Source: JAXHTH01 sp034211115 (GTDB taxonomy: Bacteria; Planctomycetota; Phycisphaerae; Phycisphaerales; SM1A02). From it: 32,198 nt of DNA. The stretch spans positions 1 through 32,198 of the forward strand of contig JAXHTH010000322.1 in assembly GCA_034211115.1 (NCBI GenBank), given 5' to 3'. How positions within the stretch are numbered: the first letter of the stretch is position 1; each line of letters starts with the position of its first letter. The notes beneath the pieces were generated by a model. It did not search any database and was not told the origin of the DNA. It saw nothing but the letters and a program-made list of their open reading frames with translations. The position numbers and the translations under genes were made by a program. Shown here piece by piece: positions 24,952 through 32,101 of this stretch.

Positions 24952-25488
24952 ATGACGATGGATAGGGTTCCCGACAGGCCGCCCGGACCCCGGAAGCCGA
25001 GCCCTCCGGACCCCGGGCGAGGCGGGACCGAGTCGAAATCCCACCCGGATCCGCAGATGGTCAGCACCAACCAGCGACAGATTCTGCCCACCACCCGCAG
25101 GTCGATCACGCACAAGTTCGCCATCGCCGGCCACGAGGGGTATCTGACCATCGGCCTGTTCGAAGACGGCTCGCCGGGTGAGATCTTCATCAAGGTCAGC
25201 AAGGAAGGCTCGACACTCTCGGGCCTCATCCAGGGCTTCTGCCGCGCCTTCAGCCTCGCCCTCCAGTACGGCCTGAGCATCCAGGATGCCGTCGATCGTT
25301 TCCGCGGGATGCGTTTCGACCCGATGGGGCCGACGAACAATCCCGATATCCCCGAGGCGTCGAGCATCCTCGACTACGTCGCCCGCTACCTGGAACTGTA
25401 TTCCCAGCGCCAGGGTCTGCTGGAGGGCGGGGAACGGAAGCCGGAGACGGCGCGGGGAACGCCCGGCGATTCGCCCGCACGCCCCTGA
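24952..25488 (+). CDS. TSCPD-domain protein (class II ribonucleotide reductase C-terminal part)
   Basis: A 178-residue protein whose residues ~45-145 match the C-terminal TSCPD region of adenosylcobalamin-dependent ribonucleotide reductase NrdJ: RRSITHKFAIAGHEGYLTIG, EDGSPGEIFIKVSKEGSTLS, then ALQYGLSIQDAVDRFRGMRF and SILDYVARYLEL. In most bacteria this piece is fused to the ~600-residue catalytic barrel; here it stands alone with a proline-rich N-terminus and a charged tail. ATG 24952 follows GGAGAGAG at 24942-24949. The catalytic half must be elsewhere in the genome, as no RNR barrel is in the window. It may be half of a split NrdJ or an accessory partner. Confidence 0.85.
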   Translation: MTMDRVPDRPPGPRKPSPPDPGRGGTESKSHPDPQMVSTNQRQILPTTRRSITHKFAIAGHEGYLTIGLFEDGSPGEIFIKVSKEGSTLSGLIQGFCRAFSLALQYGLSIQDAVDRFRGMRFDPMGPTNNPDIPEASSILDYVARYLELYSQRQGLLEGGERKPETARGTPGDSPARP

Positions 25489-25503
25489 TTCACCCGCAAC
25501 CGA

Positions 25504-26052
25504 TCACGACTCGAACGCATCATCGGCCGGAGGCGACCAGCCCTCGGCCTTCGCCTCCTTCATGACCCGATCGATGCGTCGGGCGACGAGGTCGGTCGCG
25601 GCCCGCGTGATCGTCGTCTCCGGCTCCCGGTCCCCGGAGTCCGAAGCACCTGCTGCTTCCGAGCCGTCATCAACTCCCGGGGACTCCACGAGCGGGTGGA
25701 GCGATCGGCTCTCCTGAAGCAGTCTGGCCAGCGGCCCGAGCTGCCGCCTGTTCGAGACGGCCGCGTCCACCCAGCCGGACGGGGCCATCGTGCGGAAGCT
25801 GTGCGGCTCGATCCAGGCGTGACGCTCGATGACCTCGGCGGCGCGTGGAGGCGGGAGCTTGAACGAGACATGCACCGCCCGCCCGTCCCTGGCCGGATTG
25901 ACGAACGTGAGCAGCTTCGGCCGCTTGCGGCCGCCGCCGGGCCCGGGCAGCTTGTACGCCCGCCCACCCCACTGGGCGGCGGAGAACACGCCCGGCAGGG
26001 CCGCGAGGATCGTGTTGACCTCCCCCAGCAGGCGGCTGACGCGATCGTTCAT
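25504..26052 (-). CDS. MmcQ/YjbR-like protein
   Basis: A 182-residue protein from ATG at 26052. An upstream TTG at 26067 would add five residues, but the TATTGA box at 26069-26064 favours the ATG. Residues ~5-120 match the MmcQ/YjbR (CyaY-like fold) pattern: LLGEVNTILAALPGVFSAAQ, WGGRAYKLPG, a VHVSFKLPP strand, and HSFRTMAPSGWVDAAVSNRR. The last third is acidic and low in complexity, ending in a helix IDRVMKEAKAEGWSPP. The family is called DNA-binding by structural analogy only. Convergent with the TSCPD gene (15 bases between stops). Confidence 0.6.
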   Translation of the reverse strand: MNDRVSRLLGEVNTILAALPGVFSAAQWGGRAYKLPGPGGGRKRPKLLTFVNPARDGRAVHVSFKLPPPRAAEVIERHAWIEPHSFRTMAPSGWVDAAVSNRRQLGPLARLLQESRSLHPLVESPGVDDGSEAAGASDSGDREPETTITRAATDLVARRIDRVMKEAKAEGWSPPADDAFES

Positions 26053-26063
26053 GACGCGGGCAT

Positions 26064-26069
26064 TCAATA
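26064..26069 (-). promoter_or_regulatory. TATTGA -10-like box, leaderless position (minus strand)
   Basis: On the minus strand GGTATTGA ends 11 bases before the ATG at 26052, the same spacing as on the plus strand at other genes. Confidence 0.35.
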
Positions 26070-26121
26070 CCGCCCTGCCCGGCCGATCAACGCCGGTCCG
26101 GCCGGCTTGGCTCTCCTCCTC

Positions 26122-26149
26122 TTGACCGGCCTCGCCGGGGCACTAGAAT
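26122..26149 (+). promoter_or_regulatory. Strong sigma-70-like promoter upstream of tRNA-Gln
   Basis: TTGACC (26122-26127) and TAGAAT (26144-26149) are spaced by 16 bases, one of the two best promoters in the window. Predicted start near 26156. The next recognised gene on this strand is tRNA-Gln, 214 bases further on. Confidence 0.65.
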
Positions 26150-26345
26150 CGCCCCTTTCCCCACGCATGGGGCCGTCGGTGAGCCGCTGTGAGCGGTGCG
26201 CCGCATGGGGCGTTCGATCGCGGCTGACGAACGCTCTCGCCTCTGGGGAAGCGCCGCGGATGAGGTTTCGGCGACGCCGAACACTGAACCCGCGCTCGGA
26301 TCTGGTTTTCCGGGGAGGAGTTCGGTTGTTCGGGCCTTCCGCCGA
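26150..26345 (+). ncRNA. Candidate structured RNA or long tRNA leader
   Basis: About 195 bases after a strong promoter lack a credible protein but hold successive dyads: CCCCA/TGGGG (about 26159-26172), GCCGCT/AGCGGT (about 26182-26196), GCGTTCG/CGAACGC (about 26208-26233) and TTCGGC/GCCGAA (about 26268-26282). An open frame from ATG 26166 runs into the tRNA and is arginine-rich. I tested the sequence by eye for the SRP RNA loop and tmRNA features and found none. It may be a long tRNA leader or an unassigned small RNA; together with the promoter it accounts for the gap 26053-26369. Confidence 0.35.
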
Positions 26346-26369
26346 TGCGAAGATACACAGCAGCATCAC

Positions 26370-26441
26370 TGGCCCGTGGTGTAATAGGTAACACACCTGG
26401 TTTTGGTCCAGGCATTCCAAGTTCAAATCTTGGCGGGCCAG
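26370..26441 (+). tRNA. tRNA-Gln (UUG)
   Basis: A full 72-base cloverleaf: acceptor TGGCCCG/CGGGCCA, D arm with AATAGGTAAC, anticodon stem CCTGG/CCAGG around TTTTGGT (anticodon TTG), T arm CCAAG TTCAAAT CTTGG. The U1-A72 pair and G73 discriminator are standard identity elements for glutaminyl-tRNA. CCA is not encoded. No promoter of quality lies directly upstream, so it is probably read from the one at 26122. Confidence 0.96.
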
Positions 26442-26515
26442 CTTACTGATCACGGGCGAAACCGTCCGGAGACGATCAGGATGGCCGGCCGCCTCCAGGA
26501 GCGGGCCGCGACGGC

Positions 26516-27313
26516 GTGAACGCAGAGACGCAACATCCGGGCCGGCCGAGTTCCGCCCGGCCCCTGGCCGCGATCATCCTCGCCGCGGGCAAGGGTGAGC
26601 GGATGAACAGCGATCGGCCCAAGGTCGTGCACGAAGCGGCGGGCCGGCCGATGGTGTGGTGGGTCGTCGATGCCGTCCGCCGCGCCGGGGCCGAGCCCAT
26701 CGTCCTCGTGATCGGGCACGGCGCCGACGAGGTCCGCGCCGTCTTCGAAGGCGAGGATGCCGACCTGCGCTACGCGATCCAGGACGAGCAGCTCGGGACG
26801 GGCCATGCCACGCTCTGCGCCCGGCCCGCGCTGGCCGGGTTCGAGGGCGATGTGCTCGTCCTCGCCGGCGACGGGCCCCTCATCCGCGCCTCGACGATCG
26901 AGACGATGCGCGCCCGCCAGCTCGAGACGAACGCGTCGGCCACGCTGGCGACGTCGATCGTTGATGATCCCGCCGGATACGGCCGTATCGTGCGCGATGC
27001 GGACGGGCGGTTCGAGGCGATCGTCGAGCACAAGAACGCGACCCCGCAGCAGCGGGCGATTCACGAGATCTACCCGAGCTACGCATGCTTCGACGCCGCG
27101 CTGCTTTTCGAGCTGCTCGCGGCGCTCCAGCCCAACGAGCTGACCGGCGAGTATTACGTCACCGACATTCCCGAGCGGATGCGCCGCGCCGGTCGGCGGG
27201 TGGAGCTGGTCGACGCCGTCCCGCCCGAGGACGTGCTGTCGGTGAACACGCCGGGGCAGCTCGCGGAGGTGGATGCCGTTTTGAGATCAAGGATGGAGGC
27301 CGCTCAGCCATGA
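26516..27313 (+). CDS. glmU: UDP-GlcNAc pyrophosphorylase domain (GlmU N-terminal half only)
   Basis: The 265-residue product is a nucleotidyltransferase with the GlmU signature AAIILAAGKGERMNSDRPKV (residues 18-37), GHGADEVRAVF, the DEQLGTGHAT motif, VLVLAGDGPLI, a YGRIVRD loop and GEYYVTDIPE. It makes UDP-GlcNAc for peptidoglycan from GlcNAc-1-P and UTP. The left-handed beta-helix acetyltransferase half of bifunctional GlmU (about 200 residues) is missing; the frame ends in AQLAEVDAVLRSRME. GTG 26516 is used with CAGGAG upstream. It overlaps prs by four bases (ATGA), as in the Bacillus gcaD-prs order. The acetyltransferase must be a separate gene. Confidence 0.88.
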   Translation: MNAETQHPGRPSSARPLAAIILAAGKGERMNSDRPKVVHEAAGRPMVWWVVDAVRRAGAEPIVLVIGHGADEVRAVFEGEDADLRYAIQDEQLGTGHATLCARPALAGFEGDVLVLAGDGPLIRASTIETMRARQLETNASATLATSIVDDPAGYGRIVRDADGRFEAIVEHKNATPQQRAIHEIYPSYACFDAALLFELLAALQPNELTGEYYVTDIPERMRRAGRRVELVDAVPPEDVLSVNTPGQLAEVDAVLRSRMEAAQP

Positions 27314-28293
27314 TCGCGCCGGATCAGCACGAGCTGAAGATCTTCGCCGGTCGGACCGGGATGGGGCTCGCCACGTTGATGTGCGAACACCTGGGGCTGA
27401 CCCTGGCGCGGGGACGGCGGGAACTGTTCCCCGACGGTGAGCTCATCGTCAAGGTGGATGAGGACGTGCGCGGACGCGACTGCTTCATCGTGCAGTCCAC
27501 GTGCGATCCGGTGAACACGAACCTGATGGAGCTGCTGATTTACATCGACTGCCTGCGGCGGGCCTCGGCGCGCCGCATCACCGCGGTCATTCCCTATTTC
27601 GGCTATGCCCGGCAGGATCGCAAGGACGAGGGGCGGGTGCCCATCACCGCCAAGCTGGTGGCGAACCTGATCACCGCCGCCGGCGCCGACCGCGTGTTAT
27701 GCATGGATCTTCACGCGGCTCAGATCCAGGGCTTCTTCGACATCCCCGTCGATCATCTCTCCGCCGCCCCGGTGCTGCTGGAGCACTTCGCCCGGATCCG
27801 CGACGAACTGGAGGATCTGGTGCTCGTCTCCCCGGACGTGGGCAACGTGAAGGTGGCCAACATGTACGCCAACCTGCTGCACGCGGAGCTGGCGATCATC
27901 GACAAGCGGCGCCAGACGGGTGAGGAGGTCGCCGTCAAGAACCTCATCGGCGACGTGAAGGGCCGGCCGGTGCTGATGGTCGACGACATGATCTCGACGG
28001 CGGGGACGATCTGCGAGGCGGCGAGGCTCGTGCGGGAGCGGGGGGCGCGCACCGTCTTCGCCGCCGCCACCCATCCCGTGCTCATCGGACCCGCCCTCCA
28101 ACGCCTCCGCGAGGCCCCCATCAGCCAGGTGGTGGTGACCGACACGATCCCCGACGGGCCGCGCCTGGAAACCATCAGCGAGAAACTGAAGATCCTCACG
28201 GTCGCCAAACTGCTTGGCGAAGCCGTGCATCGCATCCATCACGACCTGTCCATCTCGGCCCTCTTCCGCGACGCCGCGGAGACGAAACGGTGA
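27310..28293 (+). CDS. prs: Ribose-phosphate pyrophosphokinase
   Basis: PRPP synthetase makes phosphoribosyl pyrophosphate from ribose-5-phosphate and ATP for purine, pyrimidine, histidine and NAD synthesis. The 327-residue product has all blocks: LFPDGELIVKVDEDVRGRD, YFGYARQDRK, the CMDLHAAQIQGFFDIPVDHL region, VSPDVGNVKVA and the PRPP loop VDDMISTAGT. ATG 27310 overlaps the glmU stop, so the two are coupled. It shares pathways with purC at 16780. Length and motifs are normal. Confidence 0.97.
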   Translation: MIAPDQHELKIFAGRTGMGLATLMCEHLGLTLARGRRELFPDGELIVKVDEDVRGRDCFIVQSTCDPVNTNLMELLIYIDCLRRASARRITAVIPYFGYARQDRKDEGRVPITAKLVANLITAAGADRVLCMDLHAAQIQGFFDIPVDHLSAAPVLLEHFARIRDELEDLVLVSPDVGNVKVANMYANLLHAELAIIDKRRQTGEEVAVKNLIGDVKGRPVLMVDDMISTAGTICEAARLVRERGARTVFAAATHPVLIGPALQRLREAPISQVVVTDTIPDGPRLETISEKLKILTVAKLLGEAVHRIHHDLSISALFRDAAETKR

Positions 28294-28362
28294 GCGATCG
28301 CCCCCGGCCCGGGATGAACCCCGTCCCTGAATCAAGCGCACCCTCGCGTAAGGAAACGAAGG

Positions 28363-29055
28363 ATGAAACACGAGACCCCCACCCTCACGGCTCAGCCACG
28401 CCAGCGCACGGGAAGTCGCTACGCACGGCGGCTGCGCCAGGCGGGCCGGCTGCCCGCGGTGATCTACGGCCACAAGGTCGAGCCCGTTTCGGTCAGCGTG
28501 GATGAGAAAGAGATCCTGCACTTCATCCGGCACGGCGCGCACGTGATGAAGCTGGCCATCGAGAACGGCAAGACGGAGACCTGCCTCGTCAAGGACCTCC
28601 AGTTCGGCTACCTCGGCGACGACGTGATTCACGTGGACTTCGCCCGCGTCAACCTCCAGGAGCAGGTGACGGTGAACGTGCACCTGGCCTACGTGGGCAC
28701 GCCCGAGGAGGCGCACCACGCCGGGGCGATCCTGCGGCACGATCACACCGAGCTGGCTGTGACCTGCAAGGTGTCGGAGATCCCCGAGGAGATCAAGGTC
28801 GATCTCTCGAAGATGAAGGGGATGCACCTGCTGGCGGGGGCCGTCGAGCTGCCCTCCCACGTCGCGCTGGCCGAGGATCCGGAGACCATGATCGCCTCCA
28901 TCACCTACGTGAAACGCCACGCGGAGGTGGGTGAAGAGGCCGAGGTCGAGGTCGAGCCCGGCGAGCCGGAGGTCATCACCGAAGCCCGGGCCGAAGACGA
29001 GGGCGGGGCGCCCGAGAAGCCCGAGCCCGCCGACAGCGAGACGGAATCGTCATGA
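28363..29055 (+). CDS. rplY: Ribosomal protein bL25 (CTC/TL5 type)
   Basis: bL25 binds 5S rRNA. The 230-residue product is the long, two-domain type: the 5S-binding domain (RQRTGSRYARRLRQAGRLPA, then VIYG) to about residue 95, then the TL5/CTC beta domain (VTVNVHLAYVGTPEEAHHAG, SEIPEEIKVDLSKMKGMHLL) to about 185. A strongly acidic end (EEAEVEVEPGEPE...) follows. ATG 28363 has GAAGG six bases upstream. It sits between prs and pth exactly as ctc does in Bacillus. The stop overlaps pth by four bases. Confidence 0.93.
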   Translation: MKHETPTLTAQPRQRTGSRYARRLRQAGRLPAVIYGHKVEPVSVSVDEKEILHFIRHGAHVMKLAIENGKTETCLVKDLQFGYLGDDVIHVDFARVNLQEQVTVNVHLAYVGTPEEAHHAGAILRHDHTELAVTCKVSEIPEEIKVDLSKMKGMHLLAGAVELPSHVALAEDPETMIASITYVKRHAEVGEEAEVEVEPGEPEVITEARAEDEGGAPEKPEPADSETESS

Positions 29056-29627
29056 AGCTCATCGTGGGACTTGGCAATCCCGGTCCCGGGTACGTCGACA
29101 CCCGCCACAACGTGGGGTTCGACGTCCTCGATCGCCTCGCCCGCCGCTGGGCGCCGGGCGAGGTCGCCCGGAGCAAGTTCCACGGCGTGCTCATCGACGG
29201 CGTCTTCCAGGATCACCGCATCCTTCTTCTCAAACCCACCACCTACATGAACCGGGCCGGGCTGAGCGTCGCCGAGGCCGTCCGGTTCTACAAGCTCGAT
29301 CCCGCCGACGCGCTGCTCGTCATCGTCGACGACGTCGCCCTGGCCTGCGGCCTCATCCGCCTGCGGCCGGGCGGAGGGCCCGGCGGGCACAACGGGCTCG
29401 CCGACATCGAGCAGAAACTGGCCACGTGTGACTACGCGCGCATGCGCATCGGCATCGACCCGCCCGGCGAGATTCCCCAGAAGGACTACGTTCTCGGCCG
29501 TTTCCGCCCCGATCAGCTCGAGCGGGTCACCCCGGCCCTGGATGAGGCCGTCGAGGCCGCCGCGTGCTGGGTCGTCCACGGCAGCGAGGAAACGATGAAT
29601 CGATTCAACCGCAGGCAGACCGCCTGA
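29052..29627 (+). CDS. pth: Peptidyl-tRNA hydrolase
   Basis: Pth recycles peptidyl-tRNAs that fall off ribosomes. The 191-residue protein has the family signatures LIVGLGNPGPGYVDTRHNVG with catalytic His19, LLKPTTYMNRAG, and the lid region VIVDDVALACG/LRPGGGPGGHNGL. The C-terminus is KDYVLGRFRPDQ followed by the usual last helix. ATG 29052 overlaps the rplY stop (ATGA). All active-site positions look intact. Length is normal. Confidence 0.96.
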   Translation: MKLIVGLGNPGPGYVDTRHNVGFDVLDRLARRWAPGEVARSKFHGVLIDGVFQDHRILLLKPTTYMNRAGLSVAEAVRFYKLDPADALLVIVDDVALACGLIRLRPGGGPGGHNGLADIEQKLATCDYARMRIGIDPPGEIPQKDYVLGRFRPDQLERVTPALDEAVEAAACWVVHGSEETMNRFNRRQTA

Positions 29628-29646
29628 CCGAACCAACGAGGTTTCC

Positions 29647-30177
29647 ATGACCGACAAGCAAACAAACACGTACGAGGGGCTGTTCCTCTTCCCCCAGGCG
29701 ACGGCCGCGAATCTCCAGGCTGCCGTCGATCATCTCACCGACCTGCTCAAGCGGGCGGAGGCGGAGGTGATCAGCCTTCGCAAGTGGGATGAACGCCGGC
29801 TGGCCTACGAGATCAAGGGCAACAAGCGCGGCGTGTACTTCCTCGTCTACTTCCGCGCCGACCCCACCCGCGTGGCCGATCTGGAACGCGGCTGCAACCT
29901 CTCCGAGCAACTGCTCCGCTCCCTCATCACCCGCGCCGATCACATCCCCGCCGAGGAGATCGAGGCCGCGGACGGCCGGGCGCAACTGGCCGACGAGATC
30001 CGGCTCCACGACAGCGATGAGGGCTCGGATCGATCGGGCCGATCCGGATCGTCCGCGAGCGGAGGCGATCAGAGGGGCGGGGAGACGCAAGGACGCGAGG
30101 GCGAGCGGCAGGCCCAGGCCGTCGGCGCCGCGCCCGAGGCGGCGACGGAATCCCCCGAGAAGCCCGCCGAGGCCTGA
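29647..30177 (+). CDS. rpsF: Ribosomal protein bS6 with C-terminal extension
   Basis: bS6 binds 16S rRNA with bS18 in the platform. Residues 1-~100 are the S6 fold: TYEGLFLFPQATAANLQAAV, LRKWDERRLAYEIKGNKRGV, YFLVYFRADPTRVADLER and a last helix LSEQLLRSLITRAD. Another ~75 residues follow, rich in serine, glycine, aspartate and alanine, with no fold predicted, making the protein 176 residues against the usual 95-130. ATG 29647 has ACGAGG at suitable distance and lies 19 bases after pth. The next gene is ssb, the common order, but rpsR is absent from the cluster. Confidence 0.93.
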   Translation: MTDKQTNTYEGLFLFPQATAANLQAAVDHLTDLLKRAEAEVISLRKWDERRLAYEIKGNKRGVYFLVYFRADPTRVADLERGCNLSEQLLRSLITRADHIPAEEIEAADGRAQLADEIRLHDSDEGSDRSGRSGSSASGGDQRGGETQGREGERQAQAVGAAPEAATESPEKPAEA

Positions 30178-30268
30178 TTCGGCCGCTTCCGCCCCTGATT
30201 CGCGCCCCGCCGCCCGCGGAGACGCTACCCTGATGGAGACCGGGGCTCACTGCTCGGGAGGATACGCC

Positions 30269-30694
30269 ATGGCTGACTACAACAAGGTGCTGCTCATGGG
30301 CCGGCTCACGCGGGACATCGAGCTTCGATACACCTCCAACAACCAGGCGGTGGCCAACATCGGCCTCGCCGTCAACCGACGCTGGCGCTCCAAGGAGGGC
30401 GAGGACCGGGAGGAGACGACCTTCGTGGACTGCGAGGCGTGGGGCCGCACCGCCGAGGTCATGAGCCAGTACCTCAGCAAGGGACGGCCCGTCTTCGTCG
30501 AGGGCCGCCTCAAGCTCGACCAGTGGCAGGACAAGGACGGCTCCAACCGCTCCAGGCTCCGCGTGGTCGTCGACAACTTCCAGTTCATCGACAGCCGGGG
30601 AGAGGGGGGCGGGGGCGGCGTCCCCGCCTCCGCCGGCGCCTCCCGGGGCGGCGACGAGCACCAGCCCATCGACGAGGACGACATCCCCTTCTAG
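30269..30694 (+). CDS. ssb: Single-stranded DNA-binding protein
   Basis: SSB protects single-stranded DNA and recruits repair and replication enzymes. The 141-residue protein begins NKVLLMGRLTRDIELRYTSN, continues with DREETTFVDCEAWGRTAEVM and ends in the conserved tip EDDIPF, the docking peptide for partner proteins. The OB fold covers about 1-110; the linker is glycine-rich. ATG 30269 has GGGAGGA at 30256-30262. It lies between rpsF and rplI, the standard operon place. A short 129-base gap to rplI holds a pyrimidine-rich stretch and no gene. Confidence 0.95.
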   Translation: MADYNKVLLMGRLTRDIELRYTSNNQAVANIGLAVNRRWRSKEGEDREETTFVDCEAWGRTAEVMSQYLSKGRPVFVEGRLKLDQWQDKDGSNRSRLRVVVDNFQFIDSRGEGGGGGVPASAGASRGGDEHQPIDEDDIPF

Positions 30695-30823
30695 AGAATC
30701 CCGCGCCGCCGCGTGAGCCGGCGCCGCCGCCCGCCAATCATGCGGGTCACAACTCATCCCTCGCTGGGGCGCGAAACGCGCTCCTAACTTTCTTCCTTCC
30801 CCTCCCCGAAAGGACAGCGAAGC

Positions 30824-31477
30824 ATGGCCAGAAACATCGAACTGCTGCTGCTTCAGACCGTCGAGCATCTCGGCATCGTCGGCGACATCGTGCGCGTCAA
30901 GCCCGGCTACGCCCGCAACTATCTGCTCCCGCACGGCCTGGCGGAGTTCCCCACGCCCTCCCGCATCGAGGCGCTGAAGGAAGAGCGCGCCCGCGCCCGC
31001 GCCGAGCTGGCCGCCCTCCGCAAGGAGCGCGAGGAACTGCTCGCCATCATGAAGGAGGTCACCGTCACCCTCGTCCGAAGCTGCAACGACAAGGGCCATC
31101 TCTACGGCTCGGTCACGCAGCGCGACATCTCCGACGGCCTCCAGGAACTGGGCTACAACGTCGACGCCCGCGCGGTGCGCCTCAGCGCCGCCATCCGCAA
31201 CATCGGCGAGCACACCGTGCCCATCCAGTTCGACAAGGATCTTCGCGCCGACATCACCGTCATGGTCGAGCCCGATCAGCCGCTGGAGGAACGCGAGGAG
31301 ATGGAGTTCGACGATGAGGGCAACCTGATCGAGAAGACCGACGAGGAGCCGCGCGGACGCGGCCGCCGAAAGCCCCGCCACCGCGCGCGGGACGAGGAGG
31401 CGCCGCAGAGCGCCGAGCCGGCCGCCGAACCCGCGGCGACCGAAGCGTCGGCGCCGCAAACCGAACCCGCCTCGTAG
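30824..31477 (+). CDS. rplI: Ribosomal protein bL9 with C-terminal extension
   Basis: bL9 spans the large subunit near the L1 stalk. The first ~150 residues are standard: EHLGIVGDIVRVKPGYARNY with LLPHGLAEFP, the long connecting helix RIEALKEERARARAELAALR, and the C-terminal domain LYGSVTQRDISDGLQELGYN. A tail of ~65 residues, acidic then basic (RGRGRRKPRHRARD) then alanine-rich, brings it to 217 residues against the usual ~150. AAAGGA precedes ATG 30824. It is the last gene of the run and is followed by a strong terminator. Confidence 0.94.
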   Translation: MARNIELLLLQTVEHLGIVGDIVRVKPGYARNYLLPHGLAEFPTPSRIEALKEERARARAELAALRKEREELLAIMKEVTVTLVRSCNDKGHLYGSVTQRDISDGLQELGYNVDARAVRLSAAIRNIGEHTVPIQFDKDLRADITVMVEPDQPLEEREEMEFDDEGNLIEKTDEEPRGRGRRKPRHRARDEEAPQSAEPAAEPAATEASAPQTEPAS

Positions 31478-31519
31478 ACGAAAAGCATCGCGCTTCCGGT
31501 CTGATTACGCGCTATCAAA

Positions 31520-31550
31520 GCCCCGGCACTCCCGTGCCGGGGCCTTCCTT
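31520..31550 (+). terminator. Intrinsic terminator after rplI
   Basis: GCCCCGGCAC (31520-31529) pairs with GTGCCGGGGC (31534-31543) around a TCCC loop, a perfect ten-pair stem, followed by CTTCCTTCTC. It ends the glmU-rplI run 43 bases after the rplI stop and may also serve the converging minus-strand gene. Confidence 0.8.
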
Positions 31551-31583
31551 CTCGATCATCACAGGCCTCATCACTCTCCCGGC

Positions 31584-32069
31584 TCAGTCGGCCCCTTCAT
31601 CCGCATCCGGTCTGTGCTCCGCCAGCCGCCACGCGGCGCCGCACCCGGGACAGATTGTGCAAGCGTCCGGTTCGGTCGGCAGCAGCCGCAGATGGTGATA
31701 GCAGGACGGGCATCGTCGCGCGGCCAGCACGCCGTTGCTTGTATGTCGCAGCAGCGCGGCCGTCAGAATCGGCGACATCGCGATCACGATCACGATCGCG
31801 ATCACCGCGCAGGCCCAGTCCCAGATGGGCGCCAGGCGCACGCCGTTGACATGGGGAAGGAAGAGGATGATGATCGCCGCCGCGAGCCCGACCAGGAACA
31901 GCCATATCTCGCGCCACGGGAAGCGGTGTCGCTTGTGCCAGGCCCGCGCCGCCTCCAGTTCCTCGCCGGTGAGCTTCAGCGCCGCAGGCACCTCGTTGTA
32001 CGGACACAACACGACCGCTCGACCCCGGTCGTCCCGACGCGTGTATTGCCTGCGCTTCAGCCGCAACAT
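31584..32069 (-). CDS. Two-span membrane protein with C-terminal zinc ribbon
   Basis: A 161-residue product read from ATG at 32069, with GGAGGC upstream. The N-terminus is basic (LKRRQYTRRDDRGR), a helix ELEAARAWHKRHRFPWR leads to two spans (IWLFLVGLAAAIIILFLP; WACAVIAIVIVIAMSPIL), and a cytoplasmic-type zinc ribbon follows: RRCPSC ... CTICPGCGAAWRL. The second span is encoded partly by a GATCGC/GATCAC hexamer repeat near 31780-31806. I recognise no named family. It lies 32 bases downstream of the aldo/keto reductase gene on the same strand, perhaps one operon. Confidence 0.65.
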   Translation of the reverse strand: MLRLKRRQYTRRDDRGRAVVLCPYNEVPAALKLTGEELEAARAWHKRHRFPWREIWLFLVGLAAAIIILFLPHVNGVRLAPIWDWACAVIAIVIVIAMSPILTAALLRHTSNGVLAARRCPSCYHHLRLLPTEPDACTICPGCGAAWRLAEHRPDADEGAD

Positions 32070-32101
32070 CGACCCGCCTCCGGCCGTGGGGAAGAAACGG
32101 T

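Noticed and set aside
26166..26391. Open frame beginning MGPSVSRCERC
   Set aside because: It ends inside tRNA-Gln, is arginine-rich, and the stretch is better explained by RNA stem-loops.
30695..30823. Possible rpsR between ssb and rplI
   Set aside because: The gap is only 129 bases and no bS18-like peptide is encoded in any frame.
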